Assembly: GCA_002483265.1 (NCBI GenBank)
Contig: DLHO01000022.1
Coordinates: 306,310-370,309, forward strand
DNA: 64,000 bases
Direction of reading: 5' to 3'
Origin: Flavobacteriales bacterium UBA7666
Lineage (GTDB): Bacteria > Bacteroidota > Bacteroidia > Flavobacteriales_D > Crocinitomicaceae
The position numbers and the translations under genes are program-made. Below, one piece after another: positions 16,698-24,884 of the stretch. Below the pieces are notes generated by a model that made no database searches, was not told the origin of the DNA, and worked only from the letters and a program-made list of their open reading frames with translations. Position 1 is the stretch's first letter; each line of letters begins with the position of its first letter.

Positions 16698-18635
16698 ATG
16701 AGATTCGTTACCTTACTTTGCATCTTTTTACTTGGAATCGGCGCTGCCTTTTCCCAATCTATTTCCGGAAACATGAATTCCGAAGCCGATAGTGAAGCTC
16801 TTCGCTACGGGAATGTTGATATTTACAAAGGAGATAAACTAGTAGCGTCCGTTATTACGGATAAATTGGGAAATTTCGCCATTGCTCTGGACACCGGAAC
16901 TTATGTTTGTGTCATGAACTATGCAGGTTATTCTCCCATCAAAAAAGAAATTAAAGTAACCGGAGATGAGGTTGCTAATTTCAAAATGAAAGAAGATCCA
17001 AGTGCGCCAAAACTCGCCGCAAGAGCAGAAGATGGTGATTTGCGAAAGGAAATGCGTTCCATTGAGGAAGTTGCTATCGTTAGTTCCAAAAGCGAAAAAA
17101 GAATGACTTTTTCTTCACCAAAAAAATCCCGGGCCGAAGCATACAGCAGTGCTCCCAGAGGAACAACATCAGACGGCACTGTCATGGCCATTCCTCCGGG
17201 TAAAAGTGGCGGATTGGGTGTGCCATTAACCAATGGAACTGGCAGCTCAAGCCAACTGACAGCCGGTGAAATCAACGACTTTTCGAAATGGAAAATGTGG
17301 CAGGATCTTTCAAAAGGAGAATTGGCAAGCTATCAGAAAATGTGGGAAATCGCTCCATCCGGAAGATACACGGTGATGTTGCAATCCGAAAGTGGAATTC
17401 CGATCGTTGACGCCATTGTGCAATTGCTATTAAACCGCAACGTGGTATTCACCACCCGAACAGACAATACCGGAAAAGCAGAATGTTGGTTGACCGTCAA
17501 AAATGAAACCCCGGAAGTAAACGGAAAATTGTCCATTCAGATTGCTTACAACGGAAAAACAAGCACTATCAATAAAGTCAGTGCTTTTGAAAACGGATTG
17601 AATCATCAAAAATTGAATATCTCTTGTCAGGAAGTAGAAAATGTAGACGTTGCTTTCGTGGTGGATGCTACAGGATCTATGGGAGACGAGATCAACTTCC
17701 TGCAAGCGGAAATGAGCGATATCATTTTCCAGTCAAAACAAATTAGTAACAAATTGAATTTCCGGTTCGCGAATGTCTATTACCGAGATGAGGGGGATTC
17801 ATATGTTACTAAAAGCATGAATTTTAACCGTGTTTTATCCGAATCCGATGCGTTCATCAACCAGCAATCTGCTGGCGGTGGGGGCGATTTTCCGGAAGCA
17901 ATGGATGTGGGTCTAGACTCTGCAATCAATAATCTGAGCTGGAGTGAAAATGCACGTGCACGCATTTTGTTCCTGATTCTTGACGCTCCTCCACATCAGG
18001 GTTCTGCAGTCAACGAGCGTTTGCAGCGCTTGATTCTTCAGGCTGCTGAAAAAGGAATTCGTATTGTTCCGATTGGAGCAAGCGGAATTGATAAAAGCAC
18101 CGAATACTTGATGCGCGCTTTGGCATTGGGAACAAACGGAACTTATACCTTCCTGACCGATCACAGCGGAATTGGAAACAGCCATATTAAACCTTCAACG
18201 GATAGTTATGAAGTGGAAACATTGAATGCTATTCTGGTTCGCATTGTAAAAAGCTACACTTACATGCCAGATTGCCAGCAAAACATTCCGGATCTGGCAC
18301 TAAATATTCCGGATTCGATCGTTTCAACCATTCAAGCGGTAGATTCAACAGATACAAACGCTGTGAAACCGGATCCTAAAGCATTGAATATCACCTGGAG
18401 CTATTATCCGAATCCAACAAACGGAATGATAACGATTCTCCCGAATACAGATATCAAAGAATTGTACGTTTCAGATTTGAGCGGGAAAGTGCTTCAGATT
18501 CTTCCAAGATTGAAAAAAGACGAACGTATTCAGGTCGATCTTTCGGGATATGCTACCGGGATTTACCTCATCCGCTATTTGGACGAAAACAACCATTGGT
18601 TGAGCGGGAAGGTGGTTCTTCAACGAACAAGTTAA
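16698..18635 (+). CDS. Secreted VWA-domain protein with type IX secretion sorting domain
   Basis: A 645-residue protein. Signal peptide 1-19 (ending AFSQ), carboxypeptidase-like beta domain about 20-100 (YGNVDIYKGDKLVASVITDKLGNFAI), a Ser/Gly-rich linker, a second Ig-like regulatory domain about 220-305, a von Willebrand A domain about 314-515 beginning VDVAFVVDATGSMGDE, which supplies a D-x-T-x-S style MIDAS metal site, and a T9SS type A C-terminal domain about 570-645 (YYPNPTNGMITI ... GIYLIRYLDENNHW). It is exported through the outer membrane by T9SS and held at the surface. The VWA domain suggests protein-protein binding. The next genes, on the same strand, are a sigma factor and its SUMF1-like partner. 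Confidence 0.9.
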   Translation: MRFVTLLCIFLLGIGAAFSQSISGNMNSEADSEALRYGNVDIYKGDKLVASVITDKLGNFAIALDTGTYVCVMNYAGYSPIKKEIKVTGDEVANFKMKEDPSAPKLAARAEDGDLRKEMRSIEEVAIVSSKSEKRMTFSSPKKSRAEAYSSAPRGTTSDGTVMAIPPGKSGGLGVPLTNGTGSSSQLTAGEINDFSKWKMWQDLSKGELASYQKMWEIAPSGRYTVMLQSESGIPIVDAIVQLLLNRNVVFTTRTDNTGKAECWLTVKNETPEVNGKLSIQIAYNGKTSTINKVSAFENGLNHQKLNISCQEVENVDVAFVVDATGSMGDEINFLQAEMSDIIFQSKQISNKLNFRFANVYYRDEGDSYVTKSMNFNRVLSESDAFINQQSAGGGGDFPEAMDVGLDSAINNLSWSENARARILFLILDAPPHQGSAVNERLQRLILQAAEKGIRIVPIGASGIDKSTEYLMRALALGTNGTYTFLTDHSGIGNSHIKPSTDSYEVETLNAILVRIVKSYTYMPDCQQNIPDLALNIPDSIVSTIQAVDSTDTNAVKPDPKALNITWSYYPNPTNGMITILPNTDIKELYVSDLSGKVLQILPRLKKDERIQVDLSGYATGIYLIRYLDENNHWLSGKVVLQRTS

Positions 18636-18639
18636 ATTA

Positions 18640-18800
18640 ATTGAGAATGGAGAATTGAAAAATTGAAAAGGTTTTTCATTCCGCATAAAAACATATCCGT
18701 GATCAAGAGGTTCAAGGAGTTTCTGTAATAAGGAAACATCTTTGAACCTTTTGAGTTTATAAATCTTTTCAATTCTCCATTTTAAATTTTCAATTATCAA
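18640..18800. repeat. Long AT-rich inverted repeat between VWA gene and sigma gene
   Basis: Left part GAATGGAGAATTGAAAAATTG (18644 onward) and right part ATCTTTTCAATTCTCCATTTTAA (18763 onward) are near complements, with TTTTTCATTCC and GGTTCAAGGAGTTTC/GGAAACATCTTTGAACC also pairing inside. Similar AATTGAAAA...CAATTCTCCATT arms occur at 31950-32055. It probably ends the VWA transcript and isolates the sigma gene. Confidence 0.7.
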
Positions 18801-18858
18801 TGTAACTTTTTCCACTTTTGTCAAACATACAGTTGTACCCAATATGTGATCAACAGGA

Positions 18859-19380
18859 ATGAAGGACAAACAAGAAGCATTTCTCAAACTTTACGAACCG
18901 GTTCATGAACGGTTTGAACGCTTCTGCAGAGCGCGGGTTTATAATGAAATGGATTTCAGAGATTTGATGAACGACAGCCTTTTAGTGGCTTACGAAAAAT
19001 TCGATACACTGCGATCAAAAGAAGCATTCCTCTCCTTTCTGTTTAGCATCTGTGTACGTGTTTTAGGGAATTATCACCAAAAGAAGCGCGAAAACCGACT
19101 TCCAGAAGGAAGTACTCACCTCGAAATTTGGGACAGGAATGCCAATCCGCAATCTCATGCAGATATTCATTATTTGTATGAAGCATTGGCTCAATTGTCA
19201 GAAGAACAGCGGGAAAGTATTATCCTTTTTGAAATATCGGGATTCAGTATTAAGGAAATTACCGTCATTCAAAACGCATCCGAATCAGCTGTGAAACAGC
19301 GGTTAAAACGGGGGCGGGAAAAATTGATGGAAATTCTTACCTATGAATCTTCTTTAAAAACAGTACAAAGTCATGGATAA
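18859..19380 (+). CDS. ECF-like RNA polymerase sigma factor
   Basis: A 173-residue sigma-70 family protein. Region 2 is at about residues 5-75 (FLKLYEPVHERFERFCRARVYNEMDFRDLMNDSLLVAYEKFDTLRSKEAFLSFLFSIC) and is somewhat divergent. Region 4 at about 108-160 (ALAQLSEEQRESIILFEISGFSIKEITVIQNASESAVKQRLKRGREKL) is clear, with a helix-turn-helix. It overlaps the start of the next gene by 8 bases, which suggests a translationally coupled regulator, in the place where an anti-sigma gene is expected. It is unlike the FecI-type factor at 2667, and no ATAGGGGTAA/TTGTC motif is seen upstream. Confidence 0.88.
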   Translation: MKDKQEAFLKLYEPVHERFERFCRARVYNEMDFRDLMNDSLLVAYEKFDTLRSKEAFLSFLFSICVRVLGNYHQKKRENRLPEGSTHLEIWDRNANPQSHADIHYLYEALAQLSEEQRESIILFEISGFSIKEITVIQNASESAVKQRLKRGREKLMEILTYESSLKTVQSHG

Positions 19381-20740
19381 GCAGCAACATTTAAACCAAC
19401 TCTTCCAGCTTGCACAACAAGATCAGGTGATCCAGTCTTTTGACCAAACTAAAGACCGATTCATTTCTTCTGTGAGTACTCCTTCGGTGAATAAAACCAA
19501 AACAAAACAAGTATTCACAAAAAAATGGATGATCATGTTAGCAACTGTAAGCACAATAAGTATTTCTCTTTTCCTTTTATGGAACAAGGGAGAAACCAAT
19601 AAAACGAAACAACAAACTGAAAAAGCGGGCGTAACCGGAGTCATTTCGCAAAACAAAGCTGAAATTCCTGAACCAAATCCAACGGAAAAGAAACAAGGAC
19701 ATGTTGCCAATCCAAAACCGGCTCCGTTCTTAGCAACCATTCAGGAACTGGTTACCGAACTGCCATTTACTTCCGGAAATACCAATTCTGAAGCGGAAGG
19801 TGAAAATTCCAGTGATCGCAAGGTTGCTTCTATCAGACCAATGGATGATATCCCTTATCAGTTTCCAATATTGACAGAAGAGGAAATCACCATCACCAAA
19901 AAGAAGAAAAAAGCCATGTTAAAAGCATTGGTGAAACACGACAAAAATGCTTATGCCTATATTCCAAGCGGAACATTCGATTACAATGGAAAGCAAGTTT
20001 CCGTGCAGGCATTCTACATGGGAATTGGCGAAGTAACCAATTTTGAATACCGCACATTCCTTTTTGATCTGATTATTCAAGGGAGAAAAGATGAATTTCT
20101 GAAAGCCAAACCCGATCAGTCGGCATGGAGTAAAGAACTGAAGGGTGGTGGCAATGCGTATACAGAACATTACTTTTCACATAAAGCCTACGATGATTTT
20201 CCTGTTGTTAATATTACAAGAGAAGGTGCTGAATTATATTGTAAATGGCTTTCTCAGGAAGTACGTAAATCAATTGGTGATGAAAAACAGGAACAATACA
20301 ACGATGTACGTTTACCCCTTCGTGTAGAATGGGTAAAAGCTGCCAGCAATGAAGGGAAACAGCTTCCCTACCCATGGAATGGACAATACCGGCGAAATTC
20401 AGATGGAATGTATCAGGCAAATTTCACACATGATATTGTTAAAGATCAAGTGGATACAACCGGATTTTACAAGATTAAATATGACAATTCTGATATAACG
20501 GCTCCTTCTAAATCTTTCTGGCCAAATGCACTAGGGATCTATAATTTAAGTGGAAATGCAGCCGAAATGGTTTATGAAGGGATGGAACGTACAGATCCGG
20601 GAACAGCCGGTGGTTCATGGAGAAGTAGTGGTGATGATATCAAAATCTACGCTCCTGATCCCAACAAAGGGATTGTGGATGCTAAACCTACCATCGGATT
20701 CCGCGTGGTAAGTACTTATTTGATTGTTTATAAAAAATAG
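19373..20740 (+). CDS. Membrane-anchored SUMF1/FGE-fold protein, possible anti-sigma or gliding-protein (GldJ/GldK) relative
   Basis: A 455-residue protein. Residues 1-47 are a hydrophilic cytoplasmic part, about 48-66 one membrane helix (KKWMIMLATVSTISISLFLLW), 70-190 a low-complexity linker, and about 192-452 a SUMF1 (formylglycine-generating-enzyme-type) domain: YIPSGTFDYNGKQVSVQAFYMGIGEVTNFEYRTF, FPVVNITREGAELYCKWLS, RLPLRVEWVKAA, LGIYNLSGNAAEMVYEG, GGSWRSS, and the closing PTIGFRVV. The Cys pair that real formylglycine-generating enzymes need near the GGSW segment is absent, so it is probably not catalytic, like GldJ/GldK. The gene overlaps a sigma gene by 8 bases. An anti-sigma role for the N-terminus is inference. 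Confidence 0.82.
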   Translation: MDKQQHLNQLFQLAQQDQVIQSFDQTKDRFISSVSTPSVNKTKTKQVFTKKWMIMLATVSTISISLFLLWNKGETNKTKQQTEKAGVTGVISQNKAEIPEPNPTEKKQGHVANPKPAPFLATIQELVTELPFTSGNTNSEAEGENSSDRKVASIRPMDDIPYQFPILTEEEITITKKKKKAMLKALVKHDKNAYAYIPSGTFDYNGKQVSVQAFYMGIGEVTNFEYRTFLFDLIIQGRKDEFLKAKPDQSAWSKELKGGGNAYTEHYFSHKAYDDFPVVNITREGAELYCKWLSQEVRKSIGDEKQEQYNDVRLPLRVEWVKAASNEGKQLPYPWNGQYRRNSDGMYQANFTHDIVKDQVDTTGFYKIKYDNSDITAPSKSFWPNALGIYNLSGNAAEMVYEGMERTDPGTAGGSWRSSGDDIKIYAPDPNKGIVDAKPTIGFRVVSTYLIVYKK

Positions 20741-20746
20741 CCCGGT

Positions 20747-21652
20747 TTAAAAATAATAACTCAAACTAATGCCTCCCCATGCTTGGCTCAGAGCACTCCT
20801 AAAAAGCTTTGATTGAAAATGAACGTGCGCCCCGCAAGAGAAATGCTTGTACAAAATCTTAAAACCCAACTCCTGCTCAAAAACCAGGTGAGTGATCTCT
20901 TTGCTTGCAATGCGGGCCTCACTTGGTTTTGTAAACAGCCCCCCTTGCAGCGTTCCATCGTAAGCAACAGCGCGAACTTCCGGGTTGTAATAAACGAAGA
21001 ATTGCTTTTGATTGGCAATGTAACCCAGTTTCAACATTCCCAATGCACGAGTTTCATTCGTTAAGCTTCCGATGGTGGTAAAACTTCCGAGCTCCGTCCT
21101 GATCCACTTGGTCTTGGTGAACCAAGTCTTCAGAACTCCAAAACTGAGATTGATACTCAAGCCGTTCTTGAGCTGATGCTGCCAACCGAGTGGTTTGTTG
21201 TTGTTCGTCCATCTGTGAATGGCTGTTTGTGTTTCTTTTCCAAAAGCAGGTTTCCCAATCCATCCCGTATTCAAGCTCCAGCTCAAGGTATAATTTTTAG
21301 ATCTGCTTCGCGAACTGAATTTAGCAGTATAGCCATAAGTTGCCGCGTAAGGTCTGTCGTCCAAAAGCAAACTATCTGAAGTAATGGATGAAGGAGTATA
21401 GACTTTTTGTGCAATCCCGGTTTGCAAACTTCGTTGAATATCCGGAACCCTGAAAAAGAATTTGTTCAGCCATTTCAAGTCAATATCCAAATGATCGTAT
21501 TGTAGAAAAATCCCTTGTGAATAATAGCGATCAGTCCCGGTGAAAAGGTCGTTCTCATAACGAATTGTGTACGCTTCCTTGTATAACAGACTATCCTGAC
21601 TCAATGCCACAAAATCCCATAATCCGATTAAACCAATTAACAGTACACGCAT
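20747..21652 (-). CDS. LpxR-like lipid A deacylase / DUF2219 outer-membrane protein
   Basis: A 301-residue protein starting at ATG 21652, where a short signal peptide begins (MRVLLIGLIGLWDFVALSQ); the longer frame to 21718 runs into a repeat. The body is an outer-membrane barrel with the LpxR features YENDLFTGTDRYYSQG (the Asn-Asp pair), LDDRPYAATYGY, and TGWIGKPAFGKETQTAIHRW, in which the His is the likely catalytic base. LpxR removes the 3' acyloxyacyl chain of lipid A. The C-terminal ISLSYYF ends in Phe as barrels do. It converges on the SUMF1 gene with only 6 bp between stops. A TATTTTG, one base short of a -7 box, lies 4 nt upstream of the ATG. Confidence 0.8.
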   Translation of the reverse strand: MRVLLIGLIGLWDFVALSQDSLLYKEAYTIRYENDLFTGTDRYYSQGIFLQYDHLDIDLKWLNKFFFRVPDIQRSLQTGIAQKVYTPSSITSDSLLLDDRPYAATYGYTAKFSSRSRSKNYTLSWSLNTGWIGKPAFGKETQTAIHRWTNNNKPLGWQHQLKNGLSINLSFGVLKTWFTKTKWIRTELGSFTTIGSLTNETRALGMLKLGYIANQKQFFVYYNPEVRAVAYDGTLQGGLFTKPSEARIASKEITHLVFEQELGFKILYKHFSCGAHVHFQSKLFRSALSQAWGGISLSYYF

Positions 21653-21703
21653 GGAACAAAATACGATAATTACACCATGTTGGATTTGCAGAAGTTTATT
21701 TGA

Positions 21704-21810
21704 ACCACATAGGTACATAGAAACATAGAGGACATCAGTAGTGATTGCAAAATATACTACGGATCAATATCTCTAAAACCTATGTGGCCTATGTATCTAT
21801 GTGGTTAATC
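21704..21810. repeat. Inverted repeat of the CTATGTGG type
   Basis: AACCACATAGGTACATAGAAACATAG (21704 onward) and CCTATGTGGCCTATGTATCTATGTGGTTAA (21779 onward) are imperfect inverted copies around about 50 bp. A related ACCACATAGAAACATAGGACAT is at 9700. These are dispersed intergenic repeats. Confidence 0.75.
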
Positions 21811-21833
21811 GACATGGATAATAAGGAAACAAA

Positions 21834-21855
21834 AAAGGAGCCCGAGAGCTCCTTT
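21834..21855 (-). terminator. Intrinsic terminator of the VWD-domain gene
   Basis: Perfect 8-bp stem AAAGGAGC / GCTCCTTT with loop CCGAGA, ending in a T run (TTTTTTG) on the minus strand, 6 bp after the stop at 21861. Confidence 0.85.
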
Positions 21856-21860
21856 CAGTG

Positions 21861-23705
21861 TTAACCTCCTCTTTTTCCAGGCGAGGTTATTGGTGTTGAC
21901 GGTCGTGAACTCGGTGTCGAAACAGGAGTGCTAGCTGGGCGTTGCACTGGTGTTGGTGCCGGGTTACTTGGTGGCGGTGTATATTTTGGTTCCGTTCTTA
22001 CGGGCTCTGTTCTAACAGGCTCTGTTCTCACAGGTTGTGTTTTAATCGGTTCCGTTTTAACGGGCTCAGTATAAACCGGTTTGTTGTAAACAGGTCTCAC
22101 AACTTCAGGCTCTCTTACCGGTGCCGGATTTTTAACCGGTTTCACTGGTTCACTGGTTGTTGAAGAACCGGAGTTATAAGTGCGTGGATTTGTTGTTTCC
22201 ACTGGCTTACTAGTTGATGCCTCGCTGTGAATCGTTCTTGAGCTTCCGTTTCCTGTTGCTTCCGGGTTTTGAGGAGTAGGTTTACTTGTCTCAGAACCAA
22301 CTGATCTTGTTGATCCTCCCGGATTGTTTTCGCCTCTTGGAACGCCAGGGTTACCAGGGTTTCCTGCGGGAATTCCACCCAGTCTTACTTCAGGATAACG
22401 CTCTCTGTAGGGTTTTTGTCCCGGGTTTACGTTTGGAGTAGGAGTTCTTATCGGATCCAATTGTCTTCCTGCCGTGCGGTTTGGAATGTTTGGTTTTGGT
22501 GTTGGCTCGATACGTAAGAAGCCGTTATCGTAGATACAAGAACTTAAATCGCTTCCTGAGAATCCTCTTCGTTCACATTCTCTTTGAGCTCTTCTGTAAT
22601 CGTCAGTGTTCATATCGCCCAAAGTTCGATGCACACGTGGGAATGATTCGTCCGTGAATGCCAATGTACTTTGATTGAAACCGTAGTCGAATAAGGATTC
22701 TTGCTGTGTAATGCGGTATTGTCTTGCAAAATCCTTCGCTAAAAATGCTAAGTACTCTTTTTCAAGAACTTGATCACGTTGATTAGTTGATCCGAAAACT
22801 CCCATATTCCAGTTAGAAGAAGCAATTCCTCCGTTACCGTTACGTACATCGAAATCATCTGAAGTTCTTCCGTTGGCATTTCCAAGAATTCCATCATAGG
22901 TGTCCATGCAAGGATATACTTCGACTGCAATATTATAGAATCCCATTCCACCGGATTGAGAACCATCTAGTTTTACTTTTTCTCCTGTTGGCCAGGTAAT
23001 GGTATAGTTGTTTCTTCCTGAAGGTGAAATCGTTCCTCCATGCTCCAGGTAATAATTTGCTCCTTCAATATAAACCGGTTCTCCGTCAATGCGAAGTGGT
23101 GTTGAAGTGTTTCCATCGGGTTTTTCATTGGCGTAAAAACAAACGCGGTCTCCACCTACATTCATTGCTACAGCGGTATTCAATGAAAAGTCATCTGATT
23201 GATTGCGTTGGCGAACTTGTACGTTTACATTTCCACTTCCTGATTTCACGAGTGTAAACTCTCCAACAGTCTGGAAAGAATAAGCTGCTCCGTCAAACGA
23301 TTTCAAATGCGGATCACCGTAAGTTCTACCCATAACAGGCTTACAATCAGGAGTTCTGCTTGTAAAGCTATTCAATCTCGACCACTGTGAACGGGATGTG
23401 CTGTCACTGGTACTAGTACTCGATCGTTGAATTTGCGATCGGACTCTTTCTTGTGTTGCGCTTGGCATTGCGCCAAACATTTCTGCGGGGGTGTATTCTT
23501 CCGGGAAATTACGATCCGGAGTTGGTTTTTTATTCGCCATAGCTTCCATTGATGAAGCCAGCCATTCACCTCGAACGGCATCCCAAGCAACCAAATCTTT
23601 TCTGATTGGTTGGAAATCTGTTCCGAAGTTTGCTTTTTCCTGTGCATTGAGTGTACCTAGCGCAGTAAGAGCGAATAATCCAAAGAATGTAACATGTTTT
23701 TTCAT
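21861..23705 (-). CDS. Secreted von Willebrand factor type D (VWD) domain protein with Pro/Thr-rich tail
   Basis: A 614-residue protein from ATG 23705, chosen because the signal peptide (MKKHVTFFGLFALTALGTLNAQ) starts there. At about residues 120-290 is a VWD domain (GRTYGDPHLKSFDGAAYSFQTVGEFTLVKS ... MDTYDGILGNANGRTSDDF), with the GDPH and GILGN-like motifs of the family. A short Cys-containing region follows (RECERRGFSGSDLSSC), then from about 420 a low-complexity tail rich in Pro, Thr, Asn and Ser that includes an RTEPV pentapeptide run. No T9SS sorting domain is seen, so it should be periplasmic or released. The tail may act as a stalk. Function unknown; it has its own terminator. Confidence 0.85.
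   Translation of the reverse strand: MKKHVTFFGLFALTALGTLNAQEKANFGTDFQPIRKDLVAWDAVRGEWLASSMEAMANKKPTPDRNFPEEYTPAEMFGAMPSATQERVRSQIQRSSTSTSDSTSRSQWSRLNSFTSRTPDCKPVMGRTYGDPHLKSFDGAAYSFQTVGEFTLVKSGSGNVNVQVRQRNQSDDFSLNTAVAMNVGGDRVCFYANEKPDGNTSTPLRIDGEPVYIEGANYYLEHGGTISPSGRNNYTITWPTGEKVKLDGSQSGGMGFYNIAVEVYPCMDTYDGILGNANGRTSDDFDVRNGNGGIASSNWNMGVFGSTNQRDQVLEKEYLAFLAKDFARQYRITQQESLFDYGFNQSTLAFTDESFPRVHRTLGDMNTDDYRRAQRECERRGFSGSDLSSCIYDNGFLRIEPTPKPNIPNRTAGRQLDPIRTPTPNVNPGQKPYRERYPEVRLGGIPAGNPGNPGVPRGENNPGGSTRSVGSETSKPTPQNPEATGNGSSRTIHSEASTSKPVETTNPRTYNSGSSTTSEPVKPVKNPAPVREPEVVRPVYNKPVYTEPVKTEPIKTQPVRTEPVRTEPVRTEPKYTPPPSNPAPTPVQRPASTPVSTPSSRPSTPITSPGKRGG
21988..22092 (-). repeat. 15-bp tandem repeat coding for (R/K)TEP(V/I) pentapeptides
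   Basis: About seven consecutive 15-bp units such as GGCTCTGTTCTAACA, in frame within the VWD-protein gene. They encode repeated T-E-P-V motifs. Such repeats can change copy number by slippage and so alter stalk length. Confidence 0.8.
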
Positions 23706-23892
23706 AACAGTTGGTTTAATTCGAGAGCAACTAAACAATAAACGTACCGAAAAACGAATAGATTGAAATTTGTTAAAATAAAAACGAATTATCATTAAAT
23801 AATTTCAAAATTTAAAACTTAAGAATGTGCAAGTCATTTATTATAGACAAATAGTTAATGGTTTACGCACGATTTATACCTAAATAATTGCG

Positions 23893-23900
23893 TACATTTG
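23893..23900 (+). promoter_or_regulatory. -7 box TACATTTG of the PfkB gene
   Basis: Perfect TAnnTTTG, 18 nt before ATG 23919. No clear -33 TTG. Fits the longer of the two box-to-start distances seen in this window. Confidence 0.55.
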
Positions 23901-23918
23901 CCCAAATAAATTAAGAAA

Positions 23919-24848
23919 ATGAGTCTATTGACAGTTGGTAGTGTGGCATTTGATGCTATTGAAACACCATTCGGAAAAACAGATAAGATTGTAGGTGGTG
24001 CAGGAACCTTTATTGCGTTGTCTGCTTCAAACTTTATAAAAGATCAACGCATCGTTTCAGTTGTTGGAGATGATTTTCCTCAAGAAACATTGGATCTGCT
24101 TGCTTCTAAGGGTGTTGCGTTGGAAGGATTGCAAATCAAACAAGGTGAAAAAACTTTCTTTTGGTCAGGTCGTTACCACAATGATATGAATTCAAGAGAT
24201 ACTTTGGTAACGGAATTGAATGTATTGGGTGATTTTGATCCGATCATTCCTGAGTCTTATCAAGGAGCAGAATATTTGATGTTAGGAAACTTGAGTCCGC
24301 AAGTACAACGCCAGGTAATTGAGCGTTTGACTACAAGACCGAAGTTGATTGCAATGGATACGATGAACTTTTGGATGGATATCGCATTGGATGATTTGAA
24401 AGAAACATTGAAATTGATTGATGTATTGATTATCAACGATGAAGAAGCGCGTCAATTGTCAGGAGAATATTCATTGGTAAAAGCAAGTCGTGTGATTCGT
24501 GCAATGGGTCCAAAGACATTGATCATTAAAAAAGGAGAGCACGGAGCTTTATTGTTCCAAAACGACAATGTATTTTTCGCACCGGCTTTACCATTGGAAG
24601 ATGTATTTGATCCGACAGGAGCAGGAGATACCTTTGCAGGTGGATTTATCGGATACATTGCAGCAACAGATGATGCATCATTTGAGAACATGAAACGTGC
24701 AATTATTGCAGGTTCAGCATTGGCATCTTTCTGCGTAGAAAAATTTGGAACACAACGTTTATTAGAAATTAATCATGAGGAGATTGAAGCTCGAATTGCA
24801 CGCTTTATCTCTCTGACAAATTTCGAAATGTCAACTGTAGTTGGTTAA
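23919..24848 (+). CDS. PfkB-family carbohydrate (or nucleoside) kinase
   Basis: A 309-residue cytoplasmic ribokinase-fold protein. The first family signature is at about residues 26-45 (VGGAGTFIALSASNF), and the second, with the catalytic Asp and anion hole, is near 228-242 (DPTGAGDTFAGGF). It transfers phosphate from ATP to a sugar or similar hydroxyl compound; the substrate cannot be told from sequence. It is unusually well conserved in Bacteroidota next to the DUF349 gene. That gene follows 36 bp later on the same strand, so they may be co-transcribed. It is not a phosphofructokinase of the PfkA type. Confidence 0.92.
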   Translation: MSLLTVGSVAFDAIETPFGKTDKIVGGAGTFIALSASNFIKDQRIVSVVGDDFPQETLDLLASKGVALEGLQIKQGEKTFFWSGRYHNDMNSRDTLVTELNVLGDFDPIIPESYQGAEYLMLGNLSPQVQRQVIERLTTRPKLIAMDTMNFWMDIALDDLKETLKLIDVLIINDEEARQLSGEYSLVKASRVIRAMGPKTLIIKKGEHGALLFQNDNVFFAPALPLEDVFDPTGAGDTFAGGFIGYIAATDDASFENMKRAIIAGSALASFCVEKFGTQRLLEINHEEIEARIARFISLTNFEMSTVVG

Positions 24849-24884
24849 ATATTTGTAAATTGAGAAACCACTAAAAGCTTTATC

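Noticed and set aside
18471..18887. 138-codon minus-strand frame
   Set aside because: It spans the end of the VWA gene, an inverted repeat and the start of the sigma gene; not a plausible gene.
19373..20740. Formylglycine-generating (sulfatase-activating) enzyme
   Set aside because: The fold fits, but the paired Cys residues needed for catalysis are not present near the GGSW segment and no sulfatase gene is nearby.
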